DNA of 64,000 nt from Oceanospirillum multiglobuliferum (GCF_900167095.1 NZ_FUXG01000009.1:66433-130432); one strand, 5' to 3'; shown: positions 1-9,221, numbered from the stretch's first letter. Notes: a model not told the origin generated them from the sequence alone. Numbers and translations are program-made.

Positions 1-78
1 AGCAGTAGCTTAAAAAACCCTAATTTACCGCCTTGTATGACAGGTGGTGGTTGCTCGGGTGGGTTCTGTGGAGCCTGA
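1..78 (+). CDS. C-terminal end of an unidentified protein (cut by window edge)
   Basis: Frame 1 is open from the first base and stops with TGA at 76-78. The visible 25 residues end in a Cys/Gly-rich tail (PPCMTGGGCSGGFCGA) with four cysteines, which suggests a metal or Fe-S site or a structured tail. I do not recognise the family and the rest of the gene lies outside the window. It could be a chance reading, but the composition of the tail and the lack of any competing gene make a real C-terminus more likely than not. Confidence 0.45.
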   Translation, partial: SSSLKNPNLPPCMTGGGCSGGFCGA

Positions 79-114
79 CAATTTCTGATACTCTGTAACC
101 TCACGTTTCGATCA

Positions 115-154
115 GCTTGAAGAGGTTGAATAATTAAATTTAGCTTCTTCAAGC
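115..154 (+). terminator. Inverted repeat downstream of the partial gene
   Basis: GCTTGAAGA (115-123) and TCTTCAAGC (146-154) form a perfect 9-bp inverted repeat with a 22-base AT-rich loop, 36 bases after the stop of the partial gene. No T-run follows, so it is a weak terminator candidate. Confidence 0.35.
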
Positions 155-278
155 GCAGTTCCAGTACAATTCCCTCCGTAAAGTTGAATGTGACAGTGGA
201 TATTGCCATAGGCTTTAATCCTACTGGAGCCGATGCTCGTGTATTACCTCTTTTATCTATCAATATGACAGGTTAGCC

Positions 279-1490
279 ATGCCTTCTACTCAAAAAAAGC
301 CATTGCCCTTCGGTGAGTTTATCGCTCTGCTTGCGCTATTAATGTCGTTAGTCGCATTGGCAATTGATGCAGTTCTGCCAGCAATGCTGCAAGTGGGACA
401 CGCACTACAAGTCACCGATACAAACCAGTTACAACTGATGATCGGAGTTGTATTTTTAGGCTTGGCAATTGGCCAAATTTTCTATGGCCCACTTTCTGAC
501 AGCGTCGGACGAAAGCCTGCAATTTACTTAGGTTTAGTCGTTTTCTTTATCGGCTCTGCGATCTCTGTATTGGCTGAAAGTTATGAAATGATGCTATGGG
601 GGCGTTTTATTCAGGGGATAGGTGCATCTGGGCCAAAAGTGATCGCGGTTGCTTTGGTGCGTGACCAGTACGAAGGACGCGCAATGGCAAGAGTGATGTC
701 TTTTGTGATGGCGGTATTTATTGTGATGCCTGCTCTTGCGCCTAGTCTTGGTGCAGGTATTCTGCTCTTTTTTGGCTGGAGAGAAATTTTTGGTTTCTTT
801 ATGCTGCACTCTGCCTTGGCCTTATTTTGGTTTGCACGACGCCAACCGGAGACTTTGGTAGTGGAAAAACGTGTGCCCTTTTCAGCTAAGAACATCTGGG
901 CAGGTACTAAAACTACACTCGGCAATCCAATTTCTAGGGCTTATATTATTGCTGCAGGTTTGGTTTTTGGGGTTTTTATTGCTTATCTCAGCACAGCTCA
1001 GCAATTATTTTTAGACATATTTCAAGTAGATACACTCTTTCCGCTTTATTTCGCAATGTTGGCTTTGGCTATAGGAATGGCGTCACTAATCAATGGTCGT
1101 TTAGTCATGAAGTATGGTATGCAGCGCATGGCTAATTTTGCGATGAAAGTGATGATGGCGTTTTCGGTACTATTCGTAGGAATATTATTGGCTAACCAAG
1201 GGCAAGTGCCTTTGTGGGTGTTTATGTTGTTTACCGCCATAATTTTTTTCTGCGTGGGGCTGTTGTTTGGCAATATGAATGCCCTTGCGATGGCTCCACT
1301 GGGACATATTGCAGGCTTAGCCTCCTCTGTTATTGGTTCTGCAACTACTTTTATCTCAATGTTTTTTGGGATTATTATTGGTCAAACCTACAATCAAACA
1401 CTCTACCCATTGTTTCTTGCCTTCGCGGGGCTAGCACTGGGAGCATTTTTAATCACAAGACCCGTACAAGTGAGGGACGAGGTAAGTTAA
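279..1490 (+). CDS. MFS drug exporter, Bcr/CflA-like
   Basis: A 403-residue protein with about 12 hydrophobic helices, the usual length for the 12-TM drug:H+ antiporters of the major facilitator superfamily. The loop after helix 2 carries the MFS motif A (GPLSDSVGRKP, residues 70-80). Helix 1 has an acidic residue followed by LPA (D30, LP33-34), which resembles the DxYLPA signature of the Bcr/CflA group. It should sit in the inner membrane and expel small hydrophobic compounds; the substrate cannot be read from sequence. It stands alone, convergent with the diguanylate cyclase operon. The ATG follows a weak AGG at 269-271. Confidence 0.85.
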   Translation: MPSTQKKPLPFGEFIALLALLMSLVALAIDAVLPAMLQVGHALQVTDTNQLQLMIGVVFLGLAIGQIFYGPLSDSVGRKPAIYLGLVVFFIGSAISVLAESYEMMLWGRFIQGIGASGPKVIAVALVRDQYEGRAMARVMSFVMAVFIVMPALAPSLGAGILLFFGWREIFGFFMLHSALALFWFARRQPETLVVEKRVPFSAKNIWAGTKTTLGNPISRAYIIAAGLVFGVFIAYLSTAQQLFLDIFQVDTLFPLYFAMLALAIGMASLINGRLVMKYGMQRMANFAMKVMMAFSVLFVGILLANQGQVPLWVFMLFTAIIFFCVGLLFGNMNALAMAPLGHIAGLASSVIGSATTFISMFFGIIIGQTYNQTLYPLFLAFAGLALGAFLITRPVQVRDEVS

Positions 1491-1510
1491 GCCTAGCGAT
1501 ATTTATCGGA

Positions 1511-1545
1511 ACATAGGGTAAGGTGGAATGCTACTTATCCTATGT
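1511..1545. terminator. Hairpin between convergent genes
   Basis: ACATAGGGTAAG (1511-1522) pairs with CTTATCCTATGT (1534-1545), 12 bp with one G-T wobble and an 11-base loop. It lies midway between the stops of the MFS gene and the diguanylate cyclase. There is no clear T-run on either side. Confidence 0.45.
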
Positions 1546-1556
1546 GATCCAGAATA

Positions 1557-2864
1557 TTAATTAACTGGTAAAGTGTTGCTGTTACGTTGGCCTACAACCA
1601 CTTTGTTGCGTCCACTGGACTTAGCTTGATATAAGGCTTTATCAGCCAGCGAAAGCAGGCTATCAACAGTGTCTGTCACATAGCATTTGCTTTCAATACC
1701 GATACTAACCGTGAAGTGAGGAATAGAAGTCTGTTGTGCGGACTGCTCAGACAAACAAACTCGAATGCACTCAGCTAGCTTGAAAGTATCTAAACTGTTG
1801 TGCTGGGTTAACAGTATAGCGAACTCCTCCCCGCCTAAACGCCCTAAAAAGCAACCTTCCGGCAATAAATCTCGAATCCATTGAGTACAGAGTTTTAATG
1901 TTTCATCACCTGTTGCGTGGCCATATTCGTCGTTAACACGCTTAAAGTGATCAAGATCCATCATGAGTAGTGCAAGTGGTGCTTGTTTACTATGGGCATT
2001 TATTAGCTCTTCTTCGGCTAGCTCCATGAAATAGCGTCGATTATAACAACCAGTTAAAGAGTCGGTTGTTGCCATTTCATGCAGTTTTTTCATGGTACTT
2101 GATAGTCGGTCAACGGCATGGTTAATGGTTGCTATTTCATCATAGTCAGCCGCTCTAAGCTGATACTTTTTACCTGATTCAATGGCTAATAGTGCTCGGC
2201 TGGCATCTGTGACAGGGGTTACCAAGTGACGCCTTAAAAGCGTGGCAGCCACAATTAATACAAACACAAACAAAGTAACACCTATCATGCCTACGATTAA
2301 AATTCGGCTACTTGTTTGAGTAATTTTTTGTAGAGTTTGACTTTGTAAGGCAGTGGCATCGGTAATAATACGGTTTTGTAGTTCAAATAATACCTGCTTG
2401 TGTTCGCCCCACTGGGTTTGTAAAACCTGTTCTTTTTGTTGTAAAAGTTTTAGTTGCTGATCTCTATCACTATGATCAGCGGGTAATTTAAGGTACTGCT
2501 GGCGTGCAATGCGTAGCGCTTTTATCAGCTCATAAGCATCTCTGACCGCTTTTTGTATTTTGGGATCGAAGTTAAAAGAGGGCTGATATGCCAGTACTTG
2601 TGCTGCTAGTGCATTGCGGCGCATTAACGCCAAATCAGCACCATAAGCAACCAAATCCCCCATACGCTCTAAACGTTCTAGATTCAATGCCGCTCTCTGA
2701 TGTTCGTGGATAGAAGGTAATAGCTCTTGCTCACTTTTTTGTGCTAGCTGCGCTGAGTAATTACTCAGCAATAAAATGGCAGCCACAATTAAGCCTGTCA
2801 CGGCCACAACCAGCAATGAAAGTCGGTTCAGAAGATGTTTGATTTTTAGGCGGCGTTCTGGCAT
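1557..2864 (-). CDS. Membrane-bound diguanylate cyclase (GGDEF) with periplasmic sensor region
   Basis: This 435-residue protein should make cyclic-di-GMP from two GTP. The order is: one N-terminal membrane helix (about 14-34), a mostly helical extracytoplasmic region of about 150 residues rich in leucine and glutamine, a second helix (about 187-210), a HAMP-like linker, and a GGDEF domain. The active-site motif is GGEEF at residues 344-348, so it looks catalytically competent. The RxxD inhibitory site expected nine residues before it is absent, which suggests no product inhibition through the I-site. It starts four bases after the stop of the upstream binding protein, so it is the last gene of a three-gene operon and may respond to those periplasmic proteins (inference). 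Confidence 0.9.
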   Translation of the reverse strand: MPERRLKIKHLLNRLSLLVVAVTGLIVAAILLLSNYSAQLAQKSEQELLPSIHEHQRAALNLERLERMGDLVAYGADLALMRRNALAAQVLAYQPSFNFDPKIQKAVRDAYELIKALRIARQQYLKLPADHSDRDQQLKLLQQKEQVLQTQWGEHKQVLFELQNRIITDATALQSQTLQKITQTSSRILIVGMIGVTLFVFVLIVAATLLRRHLVTPVTDASRALLAIESGKKYQLRAADYDEIATINHAVDRLSSTMKKLHEMATTDSLTGCYNRRYFMELAEEELINAHSKQAPLALLMMDLDHFKRVNDEYGHATGDETLKLCTQWIRDLLPEGCFLGRLGGEEFAILLTQHNSLDTFKLAECIRVCLSEQSAQQTSIPHFTVSIGIESKCYVTDTVDSLLSLADKALYQAKSSGRNKVVVGQRNSNTLPVN

Positions 2865-2868
2865 CAGT

Positions 2869-3633
2869 TTAATAAACGTTAAATGGGAAGTATTGATTAA
2901 TGATCTGACGTAGTTTGCCCTGTTTCACCAATGCGGCTAAGGCGGAGTCGATCTCTTGCTGTAGCTCAGGCTGCTGCTTTGTAATGCCGATATGTACCGT
3001 GCCTGATAGAGTAGGATTGTTAATAGGTTCGCCAATAAAATCCATGCGACTATTTTCAGGTCTTTGTAAAAAATTAAGTGCAAATAATGTTGGTGCGATA
3101 AGGTAGTCAATCTCTTGCTTGTTTAATTTGCTCAGCCCTTCACCTATTGACGACAGCTCAATAACTTGCGTATGCGCATGCTCAACCAGGTATCTATTTT
3201 GAGCGGAACCTTTTTGGGTGCCGACCTTGTTGTTCATATCCTTTAATACTTGCTCTGGATCTAAATGTGCTTTATCTGCGCTACCTATCAGACTAGTGGT
3301 TGAGCGATAGTATTTGGCGCTAAAGTTAATTTTCTTTGCCCGCTCAGCAGTGATCAGAAAATTAGCAGGTGCAAACTGGACTTCATTATTTTCGAGTGCC
3401 GGAATGATTTGGGGGAAACGCATCACAACAAATTCACACTTTGCTTTCATTTCAGTACAAAGCGCATTAGCAACATCTACGTTAAAGCCTTTTAGTTGGC
3501 CTTGAGCATCTCGATAGTTAAACGGCTGAAAGGAGTCAGAAATACCAATTTTATAACTATTATCAGCTAACGTTTGGTTGCTGCCTAATAGTGCAAATCC
3601 TGCACAAAACAGGCTGATTAATTGACGTTTCAT
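2869..3633 (-). CDS. Family-3 periplasmic solute-binding protein (second of tandem pair)
   Basis: About 254 residues, with a cleavable signal peptide (MKRQLISLFCAGFALLGS, then about LADN) and the SBP_bac_3 fold of polar amino-acid binding proteins: a YKIGISDSFQPFNYRD opening, a GFNVDVANALC segment and a GTQKGSAQNRYL hinge. I chose the ATG at 3631-3633, preceded by GGGGAT, over an upstream in-frame start at 3663 that would overlap the previous gene and add a non-signal leader. No permease or ATPase gene is nearby. It shares the C-terminal ending YFPFNVY with its upstream neighbour, which marks the two as paralogues. A role in ligand sensing with the cyclase downstream is plausible but not shown. 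Confidence 0.85.
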   Translation of the reverse strand: MKRQLISLFCAGFALLGSNQTLADNSYKIGISDSFQPFNYRDAQGQLKGFNVDVANALCTEMKAKCEFVVMRFPQIIPALENNEVQFAPANFLITAERAKKINFSAKYYRSTTSLIGSADKAHLDPEQVLKDMNNKVGTQKGSAQNRYLVEHAHTQVIELSSIGEGLSKLNKQEIDYLIAPTLFALNFLQRPENSRMDFIGEPINNPTLSGTVHIGITKQQPELQQEIDSALAALVKQGKLRQIINQYFPFNVY

Positions 3634-3652
3634 AGAAGATCCCCGTACAAAA

Positions 3653-4456
3653 CTAATACACATTAAACGGAAAGTATTTTTTATTCAGCTTGTTATAGGT
3701 GCCATCCGTGAGCAATGTGCGTAACACTTGATTAATCTCGTCTCTGAGTACCTCATGTCCAAAAGGTAAGCCTACCCCAACTTCACCCCCTAAATTATGA
3801 TCACTCAGCGGTTCGCCAAGCAATTCAAGCTCTAACTCAGGGTGTTCTGCCAAAAACTTTAATTGAATAATTGCAGGAAACAATACTTGATCAACCTCTC
3901 CGGCCATCAATGCCTTGTAGGTGCTTTGAATATCAATAAATGACACTGTTTCAACAGCATTTCGGATTTTCTGTAACAAATAACGCTCTTGCGTTGAACC
4001 TTTGACCACGCCAATCCGTAAGGCTCTATATTGCGGTTGGCTTACATTGCCAAGGTAACTGGAATGGGAGCGCATATATCTTTCACTGAATAGGCTCTTC
4101 TGTTTGCGCTGTTCGGTGATTAGAAAAGAAGACAGTGCAAAATCTAGTTCTGCTGTTTGTACCTGCTGTAAGTTTATATGGAAGGGCTGCAGTTTAATTA
4201 CACATTGACGTTGTAAACCGTTGCAAATTGCCTGCGCCAGCTCCACTTCAAAACCTGTCATTAGTCCTTTGTCATCAATATATCCCATAAATGGGGCGTC
4301 TATGACACCGACTTGCAGCGAGAGAGAACCGTTACTATTAGGCTGATCTGCATTAACAGGAGTTGAGGCAAAGCACAAAATAACGGTAGTGACAAATAAT
4401 ATGCCAAACGCTAAATAAGAAGAAAATCTACAAAGTGCAATCCAAAATAAAAGCAT
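3653..4456 (-). CDS. Family-3 periplasmic solute-binding protein (first of tandem pair)
   Basis: An SBP_bac_3 protein of about 267 residues from the ATG at 4454-4456; an in-frame GTG at 4528 would add 24 residues. The ATG start gives a hydrophobic signal or anchor segment ending near TPVNADQ. The mature part has the family features (LQVGVIDAPFMGYIDDKGL, GFEVELAQAIC, and a GVVKGSTQERYL hinge parallel to that of its neighbour). It ends in KKYFPFNVY, nearly the same as the next gene, which points to tandem duplication. It begins the leftward operon with a 19-base gap to the second copy. No transporter subunits are encoded alongside. Confidence 0.8.
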   Translation of the reverse strand: MLLFWIALCRFSSYLAFGILFVTTVILCFASTPVNADQPNSNGSLSLQVGVIDAPFMGYIDDKGLMTGFEVELAQAICNGLQRQCVIKLQPFHINLQQVQTAELDFALSSFLITEQRKQKSLFSERYMRSHSSYLGNVSQPQYRALRIGVVKGSTQERYLLQKIRNAVETVSFIDIQSTYKALMAGEVDQVLFPAIIQLKFLAEHPELELELLGEPLSDHNLGGEVGVGLPFGHEVLRDEINQVLRTLLTDGTYNKLNKKYFPFNVY

Positions 4457-4707
4457 TATTTCTAATGCCTTATGCTTTTTGCTGTGAAAATAGATTTTGT
4501 CAGCAAAGCTAACTCCCAAAATACGCACTCCCTTGAACGATCTATTGAATGATCCAATTCTACCTAGGGATAACCCTAAGTGAATAGCAGAAATTGTGCT
4601 GTATAAAACTCTAAAACAGTCATTTTGTATATTTATTGTTATTTATCATAAGGTTATAGATAAGTATGCTTTAGTACTGTTTTGCGAAAAATTACCCTTT
4701 TCAAGTA

Positions 4708-4743
4708 CAAACACCACTCATTCAACTGAAGGAATGGTGTTTG
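4708..4743 (-). terminator. Inverted repeat after ydiJ
   Basis: CAAACACCA (4708-4716) and TGGTGTTTG (4735-4743) are a perfect 9-bp inverted repeat with a further CATTC/GAATG pairing inside. It lies just downstream of the ydiJ stop. The minus-strand side lacks a clean T-run, so termination is tentative. Confidence 0.45.
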
Positions 4744-4760
4744 TAAACAATATACTCAAT

Positions 4761-7700
4761 CTAGGCGTTTAGTTTTTTCAGCAACAGTTGAGCTGGATGG
4801 GGTACCTGCTTTTGATCTATACGTTTAACTTGGCTACGACAAGAGTATCCTGTAGCCACAATTCTGCCTTGTTTGTCTGAGTGGTTAATCACCGCAGACC
4901 AACTTTGACTATAAAGCGCCTTAGAAGTTGTCTGATTTGCGGTCTCGTGCCCGTAAGTACCCGACATACCGCAGCAGCCTACAGTCTCAGGTGTTAACTT
5001 TAAACCAAAGAACGAGAACGCTGTCTGCCAATCTTTGATTGAAGGAGCAGCATTGGTTTTTTCAGTGCAATGCGCCAGTAAGAATATCTCTTCATTGTGC
5101 AGATTAATGTTTAAGCTGCGCAGATACTCCCCCTGAGTTGCAAACCATTCTTGGAATAATTTAACTTCTGGCAGCGAGGCCGCATCAACTGATTTTGAAT
5201 ACTCCTGACGGTAGGTCAGCGTCATTGATGGATCTATACCAATTAAAGTGACACCTGTTTGATTAAGTGCTTTTAGCATTGCAGCATTATCGGCAGCGGC
5301 TTTATCAAAAGCTTTCATCATGCCGTGCACATGCAGAGGTTTACCGTTAGGTTTGAATGGTGCGATAAAAACGCGATAACCTAAATGGGTTAGAAGATCC
5401 ATAATGTCTAGCACCAAGCGCGTTTCAAAAAAGCTCGTAAAAGCATCTTGAACTAGAACAACTGTTTTATCTTTCTGCTCTGCGGGTACTCTATTCAGAG
5501 CCTCAGGTGTTGCCCAAGCCACCCCGAAGCGGGCAAGCTCTTTGGCAATGTTTTCTTTGCAGATGAGAGGGCTATCAACCATGCCTGCGTATTTCTTTAG
5601 TAACTTTTGTACAAAGCCTAGCTGCATAGGCGTATTGTAAAGGCTTGGCATACGAGCCAACGTTGGAATGACATACTCTAATGTACCAACGAAATAGTCT
5701 TTCAAGGGACGCAAGTAGCGGCCATGATAAAGTTCTAAAAACTTAGAGCGAAATTCTGGTACGTTCACTTTGATAGGGCATTGGCCAACGCAAGACTTAC
5801 AAGCCAAGCAGCCTGCCATCGCCTCATAAACTTCATGACTGAAATCATACTCACCTTTGCGCTTGGCCAAAGTGTTTTTCAGCCGGGGCACAAATGTACC
5901 TACAAAGTTACTGTTACGCACTTCTAGTACTTCTTGATTTAAGTCTGCACCAGCCTTTTCCTGTAAGCGTAGCCACTCACGCACTAAAGAAGCGCGTCCT
6001 TTTGGTGATTGTGTGCGCTCGCGGGTCGCCTTCCAAGAAGGACACATCGCATCATTAGGGTCAAAGTTATAGCAGGCACCATTGCCGTTACAGTACATCG
6101 CGGCATTAAAAGTATCCCGTGTGGCTGGGCTAATTTGGCGATCATACTGACCTCGGGTAGGTACAGCATCAATCTTTAGTAGCTCAGCACCAGAGCGTGC
6201 AGGCGTAGCAATTTTGCCTGGATTAAGCTGATTGCGAGGGTCAAAGGTCGACTTGATCTCTTGCAAAAATGGATACAGCTCACCAAAAAACTCAGGAGCA
6301 TATTCGGAGCGAACCCCTTTACCATGCTCGCCCCATAGTAGGCCTTTATATTTCTGTGTTAGCGCTACCACTCCGTCGGTGATCGTGCGAATCATTGGTT
6401 CTTGAGCAGGGTCTTTCATATCAATGGCTGGACGCACATGTAACACGCCTGCATCGACATGGCCGAACATACCATAGGCTAAGTTATGGCTGTCCAATAG
6501 TGCACGGAACTCCATGATAAAATCAGCCAAGTTCTCCGGTGGTACGGCAGTGTCCTCTACAAAAGGAATCGGGCGTTTCTCTCCTTCTGCGTTACCAAGC
6601 AGGCCTACAGCTTTTTTACGCATTGCCCAGATTTTGCCAATTTCACCGGCTCCACTGGCAATAGTATATGCAAAGCTCTTACTAACCTGCCCTGACACTT
6701 GATCAAGGTGGGTTGTCAATTTGTCAAGTTTCGCATTGAGTTCAGACTCATCATCTCCGGTGTACTCCACCAAATTGATGCCTGCAATCGCTTGATTCTT
6801 GCCTTCAGGAAAGTAGCTGCGAACGGTATCCCATGAAATATCGTTCATGGCTAAATTCAGTACCTTAGAATCCACCGTTTCAATAGAGGTAGGATTCCAA
6901 TCCATCAAGTCTTTCGCATCTCGCAACGCATCATTAAAGCTGGCGTACTGGATATTGACTAAGGCAGAGAACTTTGGAATAGGCAGGACATTAAGTTTGG
7001 CTTCGGTAATAAATGCCAGACTACCTTCAGCACCACACAGAAGTGCGTTTAAGTTAAACTGGCCTTCATCATCTCGAATATGAGCAAGGTCATATCCTGT
7101 TAGACAGCGGTTCAGTTTTGGAAACTTTGCCGCGATTAATGCTTTTTGTTCAGTAAAAATTTGATCTGCTATGCGGTGGACAGCACCCACACGGTCATCA
7201 CGCTGTTTAATCTGGGTCAGTTCCATATCGCTAACTGGCTTAGATAGCCATTGACTGCCATCCAGAAAGACAGCATTTAGCTCTAAAACGTGGTCGCGAG
7301 TTTTACCATAAAGTACAGAGCCTTGCCCGCTCGCATCGGTGTTAATCATACCGCCAATGGTGGCGCGATTGCTGGTTGAAAGCTCTGGGGCAAAAAACAA
7401 CCCATAAGGTTTTAGGGCCTTGTTCAACTGGTCTTTAACCACGCCCGTCTGTACTCGTACCCAGCGCTCTTCAGCGTTGATCTCTAGCACTTGGTTCATA
7501 TGCTTCGAGATATCAACCACCAAACCATCGGTTAAAGACTGGCCATTTGTACCTGTGCCGCCTCCCCTTGGTGTCAAGGCAATGGTTTTAAACTCGTCCT
7601 GATTACTCAGTTCAGCGATTAACACCAGATCATGGGTGTTTTTCGGATATACAACAGCCTGAGGCAGTAACTGATAGATAGAGTTGTCAGTGGATAGCAC

Positions 7701-7832
7701 TGTACGATTAGCATAGTCAGGGTTTAAATCACCTTGAAAACCTTGTGCTTTTAGTGCATCGATAAAAGCCAAATACTTTTTATCTAGTGCGCCAGCTTGA
7801 AGCGGATGAGTCTCAACCAGTTGTTTAATCAT
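4761..7832 (-). CDS. ydiJ: YdiJ-type FAD/Fe-S D-2-hydroxyglutarate dehydrogenase
   Basis: A 1023-residue protein close to the length of E. coli YdiJ. The N-terminal half is a FAD-binding PCMH/GlcD-type oxidase (TPRGGGTGTNGQSL near residue 87; a C-terminal FAD-oxidase part ending near LNPGKI). The C-terminal part resembles GlpC: a 4Fe-4S motif with C675, C678, C681 and C685, a second Cys-containing segment (CNGNGACYNFDPNDAMCPSW) and a CCG-type element (CCGMSGTYGHE). In characterised relatives it oxidises D-2-hydroxyglutarate to 2-oxoglutarate, passing electrons onward. The next gene upstream is an HglS-like DUF1338 protein, whose known product is D-2-hydroxyglutarate, which supports the assignment. 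It is read alone, with a 580-base gap upstream. Confidence 0.9.
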   Translation of the reverse strand: MIKQLVETHPLQAGALDKKYLAFIDALKAQGFQGDLNPDYANRTVLSTDNSIYQLLPQAVVYPKNTHDLVLIAELSNQDEFKTIALTPRGGGTGTNGQSLTDGLVVDISKHMNQVLEINAEERWVRVQTGVVKDQLNKALKPYGLFFAPELSTSNRATIGGMINTDASGQGSVLYGKTRDHVLELNAVFLDGSQWLSKPVSDMELTQIKQRDDRVGAVHRIADQIFTEQKALIAAKFPKLNRCLTGYDLAHIRDDEGQFNLNALLCGAEGSLAFITEAKLNVLPIPKFSALVNIQYASFNDALRDAKDLMDWNPTSIETVDSKVLNLAMNDISWDTVRSYFPEGKNQAIAGINLVEYTGDDESELNAKLDKLTTHLDQVSGQVSKSFAYTIASGAGEIGKIWAMRKKAVGLLGNAEGEKRPIPFVEDTAVPPENLADFIMEFRALLDSHNLAYGMFGHVDAGVLHVRPAIDMKDPAQEPMIRTITDGVVALTQKYKGLLWGEHGKGVRSEYAPEFFGELYPFLQEIKSTFDPRNQLNPGKIATPARSGAELLKIDAVPTRGQYDRQISPATRDTFNAAMYCNGNGACYNFDPNDAMCPSWKATRERTQSPKGRASLVREWLRLQEKAGADLNQEVLEVRNSNFVGTFVPRLKNTLAKRKGEYDFSHEVYEAMAGCLACKSCVGQCPIKVNVPEFRSKFLELYHGRYLRPLKDYFVGTLEYVIPTLARMPSLYNTPMQLGFVQKLLKKYAGMVDSPLICKENIAKELARFGVAWATPEALNRVPAEQKDKTVVLVQDAFTSFFETRLVLDIMDLLTHLGYRVFIAPFKPNGKPLHVHGMMKAFDKAAADNAAMLKALNQTGVTLIGIDPSMTLTYRQEYSKSVDAASLPEVKLFQEWFATQGEYLRSLNINLHNEEIFLLAHCTEKTNAAPSIKDWQTAFSFFGLKLTPETVGCCGMSGTYGHETANQTTSKALYSQSWSAVINHSDKQGRIVATGYSCRSQVKRIDQKQVPHPAQLLLKKLNA

Positions 7833-8414
7833 GCCTGTAAGGTGCCTATCTGAAGATGACGAGTGAATAGCAATAACGAGCGCGTTCGCAAAAGACTTAC
7901 TAAAAAATAGGCGTGAATTTTAACTGAGTTGAGTGGATTAGTCAGTATTCTCTACCGAGTTGATGATGGTGGCTTATTCGACTTTAGTATCGTCTATATA
8001 GAGAATTTCAATGATGAGAACCGTTTGAAAAATGCAGTGTTCAAAAAACAACCAATCTAAGATCAAGGGGCTGATTTTGTCGCCTTTAGGCTGCTTTTAT
8101 CAAGTTTTCCATAGGATTATCCACAGCTTTTGTGGGTAACTTTTAGCAGTGCTTAAATGATGTGAAAAGTAATAAATTCAAAATTATAAAATTAAATATT
8201 CTTTAAAAACATATAGTTAGATTAAACCCTACGCTCTTTCTACCTTAATATGAAATAGATATCAAGTCCTTGAACCAAGCATTTAAGTTAAATTGTCACA
8301 AAAAGCAGTTGAAGTTTTTGCTTTCATGACAAATCCCAATTTTCTGGGGATAAATCATCTCTTTTAACCAAAAACATTTGACATTGCCAATTCAGCAAGC
8401 TGATTTTTTAAAGC
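7833..8414. other. Long intergenic region with an AT-rich segment
   Basis: Some 580 bases without a convincing gene, upstream of ydiJ and downstream of the DUF1338 gene. It holds the DnaA-box-like inverted pair (8117-8139), followed at about 8160-8260 by a very AT-rich stretch. I see no RNA gene or clear terminator in it. Confidence 0.5.
8117..8139. repeat. Inverted pair of DnaA-box-like 9-mers
   Basis: TTATCCACA (8117-8125) is the consensus DnaA box. After five bases comes TGTGGGTAA (8131-8139), the reverse complement of TTACCCACA, one base from the consensus. Together they form a near-perfect inverted repeat. The site may bind DnaA or may simply be a palindromic operator or hairpin; no dnaA, mnmG or parAB gene is near, so it is not the usual chromosomal origin context. 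Confidence 0.5.
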
Positions 8415-9221
8415 TTATGTCTTTAGCACTGACGTCGAATCAAAAATATGATTGGCACTGGCTGGCACAAAGCCTTCATAGATCTGCCCAGATAAATCGG
8501 TATGACGCTGCGCAAACTCGTAATAACAGGTACTGACCAAATGTTCAGAGCCATCAGCAAAATGCATCAGCATCTTGTCAGCCATTGTTGCCCCTTGTTC
8601 CAGTAAGGTCTCTTTAGAGCCTTTTATGCGCCCCCCTGACTGATTCAGCTGAATACCTAAGCCCTCTACTCGGTCTAAGACTGCTGATAAATCCTTGTGC
8701 TGGGTTAAATGGTTGACACTTAAAGTAAAGTGATTAGCTCTTAGCCCCATAACAGAAAGCCAAGCAGCATATTCACTTTCTTGTAGAAGCGTTTGATAAT
8801 CATGCCAGCAGGGCATTGACCATAATCTACCCGCCCAAAAAACGGCAGGCCGCTTCACCACTTCCACAGGAATTTCTTGTATCAGTTTATAAATGATCTG
8901 CTGCGCGGCTTCCGATAGCTGCGCTGTAATCAGCTCACTGAAAAAAATTCTTGGTAAGCCTTTCTCCGGCGGTAAATAGCACCAAGCATTAAGATGTTTA
9001 TCGCTGAAATAATAGGGCTCAAAGTGTTGATAGCCCATGTTGAGGAGATGTTGCTCTAGCATTACCAAATTGATAGGAGATTGGTCAAAGGTGCGAAAGG
9101 CTAAATGATCATTAACTAGTGTTTCCCCTGCAGCCTCAAAAGCTAAATGAATTGTTTTAGCCTGAGGAGTAACGTGCAAATAATCAAACCAGAGCTGCTG
9201 GATAAATTGATGAGTCTGCAT
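8415..9221 (-). CDS. DUF1338 / HglS-like 2-oxoadipate dioxygenase-decarboxylase family protein
   Basis: The DUF1338 family includes HglS of Pseudomonas putida, a non-haem iron enzyme that turns 2-oxoadipate, a lysine breakdown product, into D-2-hydroxyglutarate. This copy has 268 residues from the ATG at 9219-9221, which is preceded by GAGAGGA; the longer ORF start at 9254 lacks such a site. Candidate metal ligands are a His in NDHLAFRT, a His in ANHFTLSV and a Glu in YYEFAQR, in the expected order. It is shorter than HglS (about 460 residues) and nearer the short family form, so the exact substrate is uncertain. ydiJ, which would consume its product, lies next downstream. Confidence 0.7.
   Translation of the reverse strand: MQTHQFIQQLWFDYLHVTPQAKTIHLAFEAAGETLVNDHLAFRTFDQSPINLVMLEQHLLNMGYQHFEPYYFSDKHLNAWCYLPPEKGLPRIFFSELITAQLSEAAQQIIYKLIQEIPVEVVKRPAVFWAGRLWSMPCWHDYQTLLQESEYAAWLSVMGLRANHFTLSVNHLTQHKDLSAVLDRVEGLGIQLNQSGGRIKGSKETLLEQGATMADKMLMHFADGSEHLVSTCYYEFAQRHTDLSGQIYEGFVPASANHIFDSTSVLKT

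Noticed and set aside
1214-1516. 100-codon plus-strand open frame overlapping the MFS gene
   Set aside because: Out-of-frame shadow of the conserved MFS gene, with no ribosome site and low-complexity translation.
8117-8260. Chromosomal replication origin
   Set aside because: Only two DnaA-like boxes and no dnaA, dnaN, mnmG, mnmE or par genes nearby; too little for an origin call.
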